Shown piece after piece: positions 37,989 through 46,226 of a stretch of DNA of 64,000 nt. Every line of letters starts with the position of its first letter. Within the stretch, counting starts at the first letter, position 1. Source of the DNA: Candidatus Thorarchaeota archaeon (GTDB taxonomy: Archaea; Asgardarchaeota; Thorarchaeia; Thorarchaeales; Thorarchaeaceae); contig JAFGAR010000070.1 in assembly GCA_016933575.1 (NCBI GenBank), positions 21,755-85,754 of the forward strand, given 5' to 3'. The translations under genes and the position numbers were made by a program. The notes under the pieces were generated by a model that saw only the letters and a program-made list of their open reading frames with translations, searched no databases and was not told the DNA's origin.

Positions 37989-39857
37989 TTATTCCTTAGA
38001 ATTCTTTAATCTTCGAATATAAAGAAACACTACGATAGGCGCAATGACAACAATCGGTGATATTGTCAGTAAAATCTGCATGGAATTATATTCTAGGGCA
38101 TAAGGATTCGTTCCATCTAAGTACTCTTGGAGATTGCTCTTTCCATCTACGTCAGGATCGAGTTCAGCATCATTGATCAGTGGATTAAGGCCATTTTCAA
38201 GCTCCCATAAGTCTGGTATCATATCGGAATCTGAATCTTCGGAGTATGGATTAGTTCCAACTGAGTATTCTTGAGCATTGCTCAAGCCATCTTCATCAAC
38301 ATCGAGACTTCCATCAGCGGGATCTGTTGGATTGAAACCCCAATCGACTTCATACTTATCATCCATGATATCAAGATCAGAGTCAGTAAGAGTAACATCA
38401 GTACCTAGGAATATTTCTTCTGCGTCGGACAGACCATCGTTATCTTGATCTAAATTGAAATATGCCTGATTCAACCAATACTCTTGACTATCAAGCACGT
38501 TATTTCCATCGATATCAGACTCAAAGGTCATTGAGATCTCGTAGCCTATTGAATTATAATAGGCGTTTTCAATAACGAATGCGTAAAGTCCATTGCTGGT
38601 CACTTGGGTGTTAAAGACATCTGTTGGAAACCACGCTGAAGTATGATTATATAATGCACTATCAATAATATTGAGGTTTGGATCATAGAGATAGAAGTTG
38701 GCAGGTCCTCCGAACCATCTTACACTGATATTGACTGAAGTAGGCGTTGTTACAGGAATGTAATAATACGCAATTCTTCCAGAACGTACCGTGTCTTCGA
38801 ATACTAGGGCATTGGGCTCTCCATATCGGCGGCTCATCGTATAAGCTAAGATTGCGGCAATTGTTCCCCCTGTTTCCTGCGCAAGTATGTAGTCGTACTC
38901 AACATTGTTCCATCTATCGTTTGATGTTAAGTAATTTCCATCAACACTACGTCCCGATTCAAAGGCACAAACAATGTTAGTATATCCTTCAGCGACGAAA
39001 GAGTAATGATCTGATCCTGTCCAAAGGAAGAAGGAGTTTGATGCAATTGGTACAAATGCTCCCATTCCATAATTTTGACTAATTGCTCGTGTGAGATCGC
39101 CCCAATATTGTCCCTCATGATATTGCGAAGTTGCTCCTTCGAGATACCCTATCTGAATATATTCATCTCGCGGGAGGGCAAGGTTGGGCACAAGAATCGA
39201 ATCAATATTGTATAAGGTAAGAATATCTATTTCTCTATCGACAAATTCCTCAGCGACTTCCTGACTTCCTCTCCTGACAGGGACTGAACTGTCACTCAGA
39301 AGATCATAGACATAGAGCGCGTTGAATGCAATGAAATAGATATCAAGTGGCCAATCATAAAATGAAAATATCCTTGCGAGTTCCAGCATAACTGCAATAC
39401 CAACGCCATCGGAATTCGCCCCAGGCGAATTCGGTACTGCGTCATAATGAGCTGAGATAACAAATACCGGATTGTTACCTGGCAAGTAGCCTGCTAATCT
39501 GCCTACGACATTCTTGTAGTCACCAATTATTTCAATCTCTATTTTACCTCTAGTTTTTTGATATAACTCTTGAATGATATAGTTTCGTAGATACATATTT
39601 GCTCCTACGTTCACATCGCCTAGCTCTTGCACATCCCTTGAACCATTCTCTGTTAATTTTTGGACAAGTGATTCAATAGTGGAGGAACTGAGTTGTTGAT
39701 AGAGTTCTTCTGCAATATTCTTGCCATAAATACGGTTTCCCACAGATTCTGGAGAAGCTGAAGGACTAGCAGCATCAATTGGCACTTCATTGGCAGTACT
39801 ATTTAATGGACTGATTAAAATCAAGCCAAGTATGATAATGGGCCATAGATGCTTCAT
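37989..39857 (-). CDS. Secreted M28-like protein, probable pseudopeptidase
   Basis: 622 aa, same architecture as the gene at 36147: signal peptide, M28-like domain, beta-sandwich, three to four DxDxD calcium repeats, C-terminal TM helix. The active site is damaged. AHYDAV and the SDHYSF His remain, and PGANSDGVG keeps one Asp, but the Glu-Glu pair after the IAFN strand is gone: the site reads NALYVYDLLSD and is followed by an insertion. Without catalytic Glu and one zinc ligand it should not hydrolyse peptides. It may bind the same substrates or partner with the active copy. Separated from that gene by only 12 bp, so probably one operon. Confidence 0.85.
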   Translation of the reverse strand: MKHLWPIIILGLILISPLNSTANEVPIDAASPSASPESVGNRIYGKNIAEELYQQLSSSTIESLVQKLTENGSRDVQELGDVNVGANMYLRNYIIQELYQKTRGKIEIEIIGDYKNVVGRLAGYLPGNNPVFVISAHYDAVPNSPGANSDGVGIAVMLELARIFSFYDWPLDIYFIAFNALYVYDLLSDSSVPVRRGSQEVAEEFVDREIDILTLYNIDSILVPNLALPRDEYIQIGYLEGATSQYHEGQYWGDLTRAISQNYGMGAFVPIASNSFFLWTGSDHYSFVAEGYTNIVCAFESGRSVDGNYLTSNDRWNNVEYDYILAQETGGTIAAILAYTMSRRYGEPNALVFEDTVRSGRIAYYYIPVTTPTSVNISVRWFGGPANFYLYDPNLNIIDSALYNHTSAWFPTDVFNTQVTSNGLYAFVIENAYYNSIGYEISMTFESDIDGNNVLDSQEYWLNQAYFNLDQDNDGLSDAEEIFLGTDVTLTDSDLDIMDDKYEVDWGFNPTDPADGSLDVDEDGLSNAQEYSVGTNPYSEDSDSDMIPDLWELENGLNPLINDAELDPDVDGKSNLQEYLDGTNPYALEYNSMQILLTISPIVVIAPIVVFLYIRRLKNSKE

Positions 39858-39927
39858 GATTTTTCACCGAGCAATGCTATTGAATAAGGTATTCCTAGCA
39901 GCAATTGTGACTATGTATTTCAGACAC

Positions 39928-39935
39928 TTTTATAC
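39928..39935 (+). promoter_or_regulatory. TATA box of the SAMHD1-like gene
   Basis: TTTTATAC about 40 bp before the ATG at 39971 matches an archaeal TATA element and would give a short leader. It lies in the divergent gap between this gene and the M28-like gene. Confidence 0.45.
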
Positions 39936-39970
39936 ACAATTAGTTGTATAGATATTTGGTTGGATTAAGA

Positions 39971-41245
39971 ATGCCTTTGACGGATTTTCCTTCAGATCTT
40001 CAAATCAAAGATCCCATTCATGGGTACATAGATCTATCCGATGTGGAACACGCATTGATTGATTTGCCTATTACTCAACGATTGCGTTACATCAAAGGTC
40101 CTGCAGGTCTTTCTCTTGTGTACCCGGGCGCAGATATTGCACTTCTTGGAAGAACGCTCGGTTTTCTTCATATGACTCGGATATTCCTAGAATATCTGGG
40201 CGGAACAATCGAAGAGATTCAGAAAGGGCGACTTGCTTCCTTCTTACTGATGTTGACCAATGGTCCTTGGGCAAATGTCATGGAGGAATATCTATCCATT
40301 CGAGGCGCTAATCCACTAAAACTAACAAAGGCTATTCTAGACAATACTGAAGTTGGAGATGTAATTGAACAATATAGTTTTACAAAAGCCGAAATCTACA
40401 ATGTTCTGGAACATGGTGTTCCGATAAAAGGCCTGCAATTGAACATTAGGGATTGCCCTATAAATGCAGAGCTAATAGACGATCTTGAACGGGACTCTTA
40501 CTTCGCAGGAGTTGATTACGCTCAATTAGAGTTCCATCGTCTCTTCGCCGCAACAAGAATTGCTAAGAACAAGATTGCAGTTGAACGTGGCTCACTGTTT
40601 ACCCTTGAATCATATCTCTCTGCAGCTGTCAATATGTTTGATGCTATCTATTTTCACAAGACAGTTAGAGCTTCAGAACTTATGTTATTACGAGTACTTG
40701 AAGAGGCTGGTTCCCAGTTGTTCCCATTTCCCTTGGATGATACACAGGGCTTCTACAAATTCGATGACCTCTCTTTTCTATATCGACTTCTTAATGTGTC
40801 AGACAACGAGTCTGAGGAGTTCAAAGAAGCAAGTCGTATCTTCTCAGACTTCAATAAACGCTATTTGATTAAACTTGTGAGTGCAAGATCCATCTCCGAT
40901 CCATCTTTCTTAAACAAGTTATCAACACCCGATGGGCTCTTTGCGATAGAGCAAGAGATAGCAGATGATGCGGGTATCGATTCTCGAAATGTGTACCTGG
41001 ATTTTCCAGATAGGATTTCAGTCACCTTCTATCCTGGAAAATTGGATCTTGACGGTCTTGTTCTTTTTGAAAGAGGGTCCAGTGGTTATGAGTTCTGGAA
41101 AGTCAATGATTCAAGTCCAATGGCAAGAAGCTTCACACGGATTTTGAAACCTGTTCGTGTGTATACGACAAGAGGTTATAGATCAAAACTAAAGAAGTCT
41201 GCTGACCGAGTTCTAGAAAGTGTGGATGTGCAAGGCGCAGCCTGA
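39971..41245 (+). CDS. SAMHD1/dGTPase-like protein without the HD metal site
   Basis: About 424 aa from the ATG at 39971 (a TTG at 39944 would add nine residues). The opening QIKDPIHGYIDLSDVEHALI and PITQRLRYIKG is diagnostic of SAMHD1-type HD phosphohydrolases, and DDLERDSYFAGVDY matches the conserved RDs-x-x-x-G-x-x-Y region. The metal residues are missing: where the family has RFEHSLG this reads LLGRTLG, and where it has LLHDIGHGPFSH this reads LLMLTNGPWANV. So it should not hydrolyse dNTPs. It may keep the nucleotide-binding or oligomerising role. Stand-alone gene before the zinc-ribbon pair. Confidence 0.8.
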   Translation: MPLTDFPSDLQIKDPIHGYIDLSDVEHALIDLPITQRLRYIKGPAGLSLVYPGADIALLGRTLGFLHMTRIFLEYLGGTIEEIQKGRLASFLLMLTNGPWANVMEEYLSIRGANPLKLTKAILDNTEVGDVIEQYSFTKAEIYNVLEHGVPIKGLQLNIRDCPINAELIDDLERDSYFAGVDYAQLEFHRLFAATRIAKNKIAVERGSLFTLESYLSAAVNMFDAIYFHKTVRASELMLLRVLEEAGSQLFPFPLDDTQGFYKFDDLSFLYRLLNVSDNESEEFKEASRIFSDFNKRYLIKLVSARSISDPSFLNKLSTPDGLFAIEQEIADDAGIDSRNVYLDFPDRISVTFYPGKLDLDGLVLFERGSSGYEFWKVNDSSPMARSFTRILKPVRVYTTRGYRSKLKKSADRVLESVDVQGAA

Positions 41246-41366
41246 AAAAAGAGATATCTCAGTACTCCCAAGTTGTTAAAAGATAGCCATCTACAATTCC
41301 CTTAAGAATCAAGAATATCCACCAAGATATAATCAACAGATTAATCCCAGAATCAGGTGCATCATA

Positions 41367-43643
41367 GTGTTCTCTTGCAATAACTGTCGTGAACCCCTGT
41401 TCATTCTAAATGCTGATATTAAGGACCATATATTAACCCTCGAAACCCAATGTCTTAATGGTCACAGGAGCACAAGACGAATTGCAGAGCATCAGATTAA
41501 AGATATGGGATTAGAGGTTTTCAAGAAACTCTTTGTCTGTACCGATTGTGGTTCAAACATGACACTAGTGGATATACCTACTCATGGAATTAGAATCGAA
41601 GGAATCTTCCTATGCCCAAAACACGGAATTCAGAAGCGCGATTTTCCTCGAGAATTCATTTCTACAGTCCAGCTTGCTGCTGCTGAGGTTGATAGTCCTC
41701 GATCCATCATTGACTCATTCAGATGTCCACAGTGTGGTCTTGTCTATGCTATCAGTAACATTGAAGAAAGACGTGGGGTTATCGAAGTTGATGCAAGGTG
41801 TGCAAATGGACATAAGACGGATCTATACCTGCCCGGAAATATTGAATCGACACTGTTAAAGCGAATCCTTCAACGAGTTGTTCACTGCGATAGATGCGGA
41901 CTACCTGGGCATATTGTCAATGTTGAGAAGCGAGGAAATTCTGTTCGTATCTATTCATCATGCCCTGTTCACGGTGTGACTAAGAAAGATATTCCTTCAA
42001 TGTTCATGGACTTATTGAATGAAGCTGTTTCCGAAATACCTGAGGATGCAGTCCTTCGCGCAACATTGACATCACGGGATTGCCGACAGCATCTGGCTAT
42101 CCGTTCTATTGAAGATGACAAATCCGGTTACAAATTGAGGTGTGTATGTCCAGGCACTAACCAAATTACTGATGTAATCCTACCATTGACATGGAATGAG
42201 GCAATCGCAAGTAGGATTACATCTGCAATGTTGACATGTGACGTATGCGGTCATTTGACTCATATCTTGGCTAAACGTAAGACCAGCAAGAAAGTCCAAT
42301 TTCAAATTGTGTGCCCAATTCATGGTGTGATGCAACGTGAAGTCCCGCCTAAGTTGTTTACTATAATCTCCGACCATGAACAGACTCTTGACCGTCTACC
42401 TTCAATTGTCCGAAGTCTCAGTTGCGAGAAATGCAGTATGCCTCTTACTCTCAGGGATGTCGAAGAACGACGCGGTCTGATCGAGTTTGATGTCGAATGT
42501 AGAAATGGACATCGGAGTAAGCGACTCTTCAAGCCAGGTCTTGAATCAGAGACCCTTGTTGATCTCTATAAACGATTCTTCCAATGCCCTGAGTGCTATG
42601 AACAATTAGACCTTGTCTATGTTGAAGCTGGCGGCAGAGAGGATAGAGTTGTTCAACTATGTCCCGTTCATGGCAAATATGTCTTCGATATCCCTCCAGA
42701 TCATGCCGAAGCAATGAAGAAGGCATATAATGAAATTCAGGAAGACAAGACTAAACCTCCAGTTGATGCACCTGAACCTGAAGAATCTAAGACTCTCGAA
42801 GATGCTGCTGAATCCATTGACACATCTGAAATAGGTGTGCAGGTGATGCGAGGTTGTGAGATTGTTGGTGGCAAATTCGACTATAAAGTAAAGATTCTCA
42901 ATAACAGTGGCTACGTAATAACTAACGTGACAGTGAGTATAGTAGCATATCCTGTTGATTGCATGGAATTGGCTGGAGAGAGTGTGAAGACAATCTCCCG
43001 AATCGAGGTTGGTGGTTTTAGAAGCCCTCAATTCACATTCTATCCAACAAAGGATTGTGTTCAAGGAAAGATCGTTGCAACTGTTTCATATATTGACTTC
43101 CTTGACCAACTGCACACGATGAGTGTAGAGCCATATCTGATTCGTTCTGTATGTGATCTATTGACTCCCTTAAAGAAAACATCGGCTGATTTCGATCTTG
43201 TGCTATCAAGTCTTGAGAAGACACAACAGGAACAGACACTCGATTGGAATGCAAAGGTCTTGTTTACTAAAGCAGAGAAGATACTTCCTACAAAGAATTT
43301 TCATGTTATCGATACCGAAGAACATGTAGTTGCTGGGGAATTTATTGGCACTTTGAGAGGGTTTGCAGAGGGGAAGTACACAAAACGTAAGATTGCAGTA
43401 GTGATTATGATATGTGGTCCTGAGAATGGTCGTCATGCGGTTGTCAAGGTTGAAGCTCTAGGTGAAGATGTTTCCATGCTACCAACAACCATTGATGAAT
43501 TGGCTGATACGATGGACTCTTGGGTCTGCCTTCGTTGCGGAGCTCCTCTTGAGACCGATCAGGTTGACGAACTTGGAAAACGGCTCCCTATACGCTGCAA
43601 ATATTGTACTCATACATTAACAATTGCACTCTACCTTCAATGA
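41367..43643 (+). CDS. Multi-zinc-ribbon protein with an appendage-like beta-sandwich (758 aa)
   Basis: Starts with GTG at 41367. Residues 1-~470 hold eight ribbon units arranged as four pairs: the first unit of a pair ends in C-x-NGH, the second in CP-x-HG (CLNGH/CPKHG, CANGH/CPVHG, a degenerate unit/CPIHG, CRNGH/CPVHG). Unit 5 has lost ligands (SRDCRQH). Residues ~500-610 form a beta-sandwich (ILNNSGYVITNVTVSI; PFxF-like FTFYP; VSYIDFLDQLH) that recalls adaptin/COP appendage domains, followed by a mixed platform-like domain and a last ribbon (CLRCGAPLE/CKYC). No enzyme motif. A scaffold or adaptor role is inferred. Confidence 0.75.
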   Translation: MFSCNNCREPLFILNADIKDHILTLETQCLNGHRSTRRIAEHQIKDMGLEVFKKLFVCTDCGSNMTLVDIPTHGIRIEGIFLCPKHGIQKRDFPREFISTVQLAAAEVDSPRSIIDSFRCPQCGLVYAISNIEERRGVIEVDARCANGHKTDLYLPGNIESTLLKRILQRVVHCDRCGLPGHIVNVEKRGNSVRIYSSCPVHGVTKKDIPSMFMDLLNEAVSEIPEDAVLRATLTSRDCRQHLAIRSIEDDKSGYKLRCVCPGTNQITDVILPLTWNEAIASRITSAMLTCDVCGHLTHILAKRKTSKKVQFQIVCPIHGVMQREVPPKLFTIISDHEQTLDRLPSIVRSLSCEKCSMPLTLRDVEERRGLIEFDVECRNGHRSKRLFKPGLESETLVDLYKRFFQCPECYEQLDLVYVEAGGREDRVVQLCPVHGKYVFDIPPDHAEAMKKAYNEIQEDKTKPPVDAPEPEESKTLEDAAESIDTSEIGVQVMRGCEIVGGKFDYKVKILNNSGYVITNVTVSIVAYPVDCMELAGESVKTISRIEVGGFRSPQFTFYPTKDCVQGKIVATVSYIDFLDQLHTMSVEPYLIRSVCDLLTPLKKTSADFDLVLSSLEKTQQEQTLDWNAKVLFTKAEKILPTKNFHVIDTEEHVVAGEFIGTLRGFAEGKYTKRKIAVVIMICGPENGRHAVVKVEALGEDVSMLPTTIDELADTMDSWVCLRCGAPLETDQVDELGKRLPIRCKYCTHTLTIALYLQ

Positions 43644-43724
43644 ACTTCATCAAATGCGGAGTACATATTAGGAAGCCAAGAGAATCCCAAATTTGAGTTA
43701 TTGCAATGTGAGGTATCAGCGGAC

Positions 43725-45572
43725 ATGTTCTCCTGTAAGAAGTGTAAGGAACCTTTCTATGTTCTTGGAAGTGAGATGAAAGGGAGTACCGTTCGAATCT
43801 ATTGTCAATGTCTCAATGGTCATAAGGGGAAGCGAGACATCGGAAGATATCAAGCAGATAGTATGGCTCCTGAAATTTTCAAAGGTCTTTACACCTGTGT
43901 AGGATGCGGTTCAGTAATGTCCTTGGTCCATATAGATCTGGGAAGATATGAAGTAGAGTATGAATTTCTTTGCCCTATTCACGGTCCACAGAAAAAGAGA
44001 ATCCCATCATTCTATCATAGTGCAGTGACTGGAATGAAAGAACATATGAATAGCGCAAAATCCATTCTTGACTCTCTCAGTTGCCCCAAATGTGGACAAA
44101 TCTTCTCTGCTCATGAAGTATCCGAGAAGAAAGGAATCATGGAGTTCAAATATCGATGTCCAAATGGTCACAAAGAACTGAGATTTGCTCCAACTGATGC
44201 AGACCCTTCCATTCTAAAGACATTATTCAAACGACTTATCCACTGCGAACAATGTGGTCTTCCCTGTCAGTTATTGGAAATCAATACAAAAGGTGAAACT
44301 GCAAAAGTAGAGATCTCATGTCCTGCACATGGAAAGATGAAGAAAGAAATGCCTTCAAAGCATGCATGGATGCTTGATAAAATAGCAGAAGCCGTGTCTG
44401 AAGGAACAATTGCACGTTCAATGTTGAACTGCACTCAATGCAAAGGCGGCTTATCAATAAAGAGTATAGATCTTGAGAAGGACAAATACAAGCTAAAGTG
44501 TAGTTGCCCCAATGGTCATTCCTCGGAACTCAGTCAACCCACAGATCTTGACGAAGAGGCTATCGATGTGATTGTTAGAGGTATCATGAAGTGTAATGAT
44601 TGCGACCTCCTAACTGAGATTGTCAACAAAAAAGTAAGCGGGAATACTATCGAACTTGAATTGGTGTGTCATGTTCATGGACTAATGCACAAACAGATGA
44701 AACCTGACATTTTCAAACATCTGGAAAGCAGAGAACCCCGACTTGATCGCAAGGGCACTATTGAGGAGAGTCTAAAATGCACAAAGTGTTCTGCACCTGT
44801 AACCATCCGTGATACCAAGATGAAAGAACATTACGTGGAGTTAAAGGTCGATTGTCGCAATGGCCATGGAAGTGAGAGATATCTCTCAAATACTGCTTAC
44901 TCTGATTCTCTCTCAAGAATATACATGCAACTATATGAGTGTCACAAGTGCCATAATCCACTTGATCTACATCATATAGAAGAATTGACTGACAGTGCAG
45001 ATGTCAACCTTCTCTGTGAACAACATGGTGAGTCGAGGATTATTATCCCTCTTGCACATGCTACTGAGGCTCGAGATGCCTTCCTCTTGACCAAGTCTCT
45101 TGAAGATCTACAACAAATGTTGGATACAAAGCTCCAGACCCAACATGCTTGTGAGTATCAACTTGAGTCGGATGCTGATCCCGTTGAGATGTTAGAGATA
45201 GTCAAGAATGTCATCGAACAGCACAACGTTCTCTTTGTTTCAGAAAACACTGATGCAAAAGGAGCTGTGGAAGCATGGTACTATGGGAAAGCTCTTGCTG
45301 GGGATGAGTTCATCGTAGTTGGAGCCGTTTCAAAAGAGAATCGAACCATACGAATATCGGTGGCTAGTGATAATGAATCAAAACTTGAATTAATGCTTTC
45401 TGAGATGCGAGACAATCTGCGCGAGATACTTCTTAGGGTCCAGAAGCAATCTGATGATATCACTCCACGAAAGATTGCTTGTCCACAATGTGGCGTTGGT
45501 CTTGCTAAGAGGGCTTTACCCGGAGAAACAATAAAGTGTGAGCACTGTGGTACTCCACTACACTGGGGTTAA
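43725..45572 (+). CDS. Multi-zinc-ribbon protein (paralog, 615 aa)
   Basis: The ATG at 43725 aligns with the MFSC start of the neighbour at 41367; a TTG at 43701 would add eight residues. Eight ribbon units in four pairs, all with intact ligands (CKKC, CVGC, CPKC, CEQC, CTQC, CNDC, CTKC, CHKC), then a helical segment, a ~100-residue alpha/beta domain (VEMLEIVKNVIEQHNVLFVS) matching the C-terminal domain of the neighbour, and a final CPQCG/CEHCG ribbon. It lacks the beta-sandwich. Tandem duplication with domain loss or gain is the simplest history. Function unknown. Confidence 0.75.
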   Translation: MFSCKKCKEPFYVLGSEMKGSTVRIYCQCLNGHKGKRDIGRYQADSMAPEIFKGLYTCVGCGSVMSLVHIDLGRYEVEYEFLCPIHGPQKKRIPSFYHSAVTGMKEHMNSAKSILDSLSCPKCGQIFSAHEVSEKKGIMEFKYRCPNGHKELRFAPTDADPSILKTLFKRLIHCEQCGLPCQLLEINTKGETAKVEISCPAHGKMKKEMPSKHAWMLDKIAEAVSEGTIARSMLNCTQCKGGLSIKSIDLEKDKYKLKCSCPNGHSSELSQPTDLDEEAIDVIVRGIMKCNDCDLLTEIVNKKVSGNTIELELVCHVHGLMHKQMKPDIFKHLESREPRLDRKGTIEESLKCTKCSAPVTIRDTKMKEHYVELKVDCRNGHGSERYLSNTAYSDSLSRIYMQLYECHKCHNPLDLHHIEELTDSADVNLLCEQHGESRIIIPLAHATEARDAFLLTKSLEDLQQMLDTKLQTQHACEYQLESDADPVEMLEIVKNVIEQHNVLFVSENTDAKGAVEAWYYGKALAGDEFIVVGAVSKENRTIRISVASDNESKLELMLSEMRDNLREILLRVQKQSDDITPRKIACPQCGVGLAKRALPGETIKCEHCGTPLHWG

Positions 45573-45585
45573 ATCAGAGGTCCTT

Positions 45586-46152
45586 TCATTCGCCTGTCCA
45601 GACAGCAGCTGATTCTCTATGAGAACTGATATGCGAAAGAATCCTATCAATCACTGAATCAACCAAATCCTCAATTGTCTTAGGCAGATGCCAGAATGCG
45701 GGACTAGCAGGTATCACTATTGCACCAGCAGATGTGACCTTCTCCATATTCTGGATATGAATCAGATTGAGAGGCATCTCTCTTGGTACAATGATTAACT
45801 TTCTACGTTCCTTAAGCGCACAATCAGCTGCTCGTGCAATTAGATTGTCTGCATAGCCATGGGCAATTCCAGCCAATGTCTTCATTGAACAAGGAATAAC
45901 CACTACTGCATCAAGATGAAAGCTTCCACTTGCAGGTCCTGCAGTCAATTCATCTTCGGAGTACACCTTATCGACTTCATCTGCAAGTGCCTCTGCATCT
46001 ATCCCCATCTCATACTTGAGTGTTTCCGCACCCCATCTGCTTACAACAAGATGTACTTCATGCCCAGCTGTTTTCAGAGCTCTAAGTAACCTGACTCCAT
46101 AGATTGTGCCGCTTGCGCCTGTGATTCCAATGAAGATGCGTTTCTTATTCAA
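45586..46152 (-). CDS. ubiX: Flavin prenyltransferase UbiX
   Basis: About 188 aa from a TTG at 46152, which has GAGAGGG upstream and gives the family's normal N-terminus (KKRIFIGITGASG); an ATG at 46194 would add 14 unlike residues. UbiX attaches dimethylallyl phosphate to FMN to make prenylated FMN for UbiD-type decarboxylases. Visible motifs are GITGASGTIYGVRLLRAL, VVIPCSMKTLAGIAHG and the RKLIIVPREMPLNLIHIQNM stretch. No ubiD is in the window. Converges on the zinc-ribbon gene. Confidence 0.92.
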   Translation of the reverse strand: MNKKRIFIGITGASGTIYGVRLLRALKTAGHEVHLVVSRWGAETLKYEMGIDAEALADEVDKVYSEDELTAGPASGSFHLDAVVVIPCSMKTLAGIAHGYADNLIARAADCALKERRKLIIVPREMPLNLIHIQNMEKVTSAGAIVIPASPAFWHLPKTIEDLVDSVIDRILSHISSHRESAAVWTGE

Positions 46153-46226
46153 TGAAATACCCTCTCGTTCTTCAATAATTCCATATCTGTACATATACTT
46201 CTATCGAAACATGCTATTAGTAATGC

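Noticed and set aside
39971..41245. Active dNTP triphosphohydrolase
   Set aside because: The HD metal residues are not found at the expected places, so activity is unlikely.
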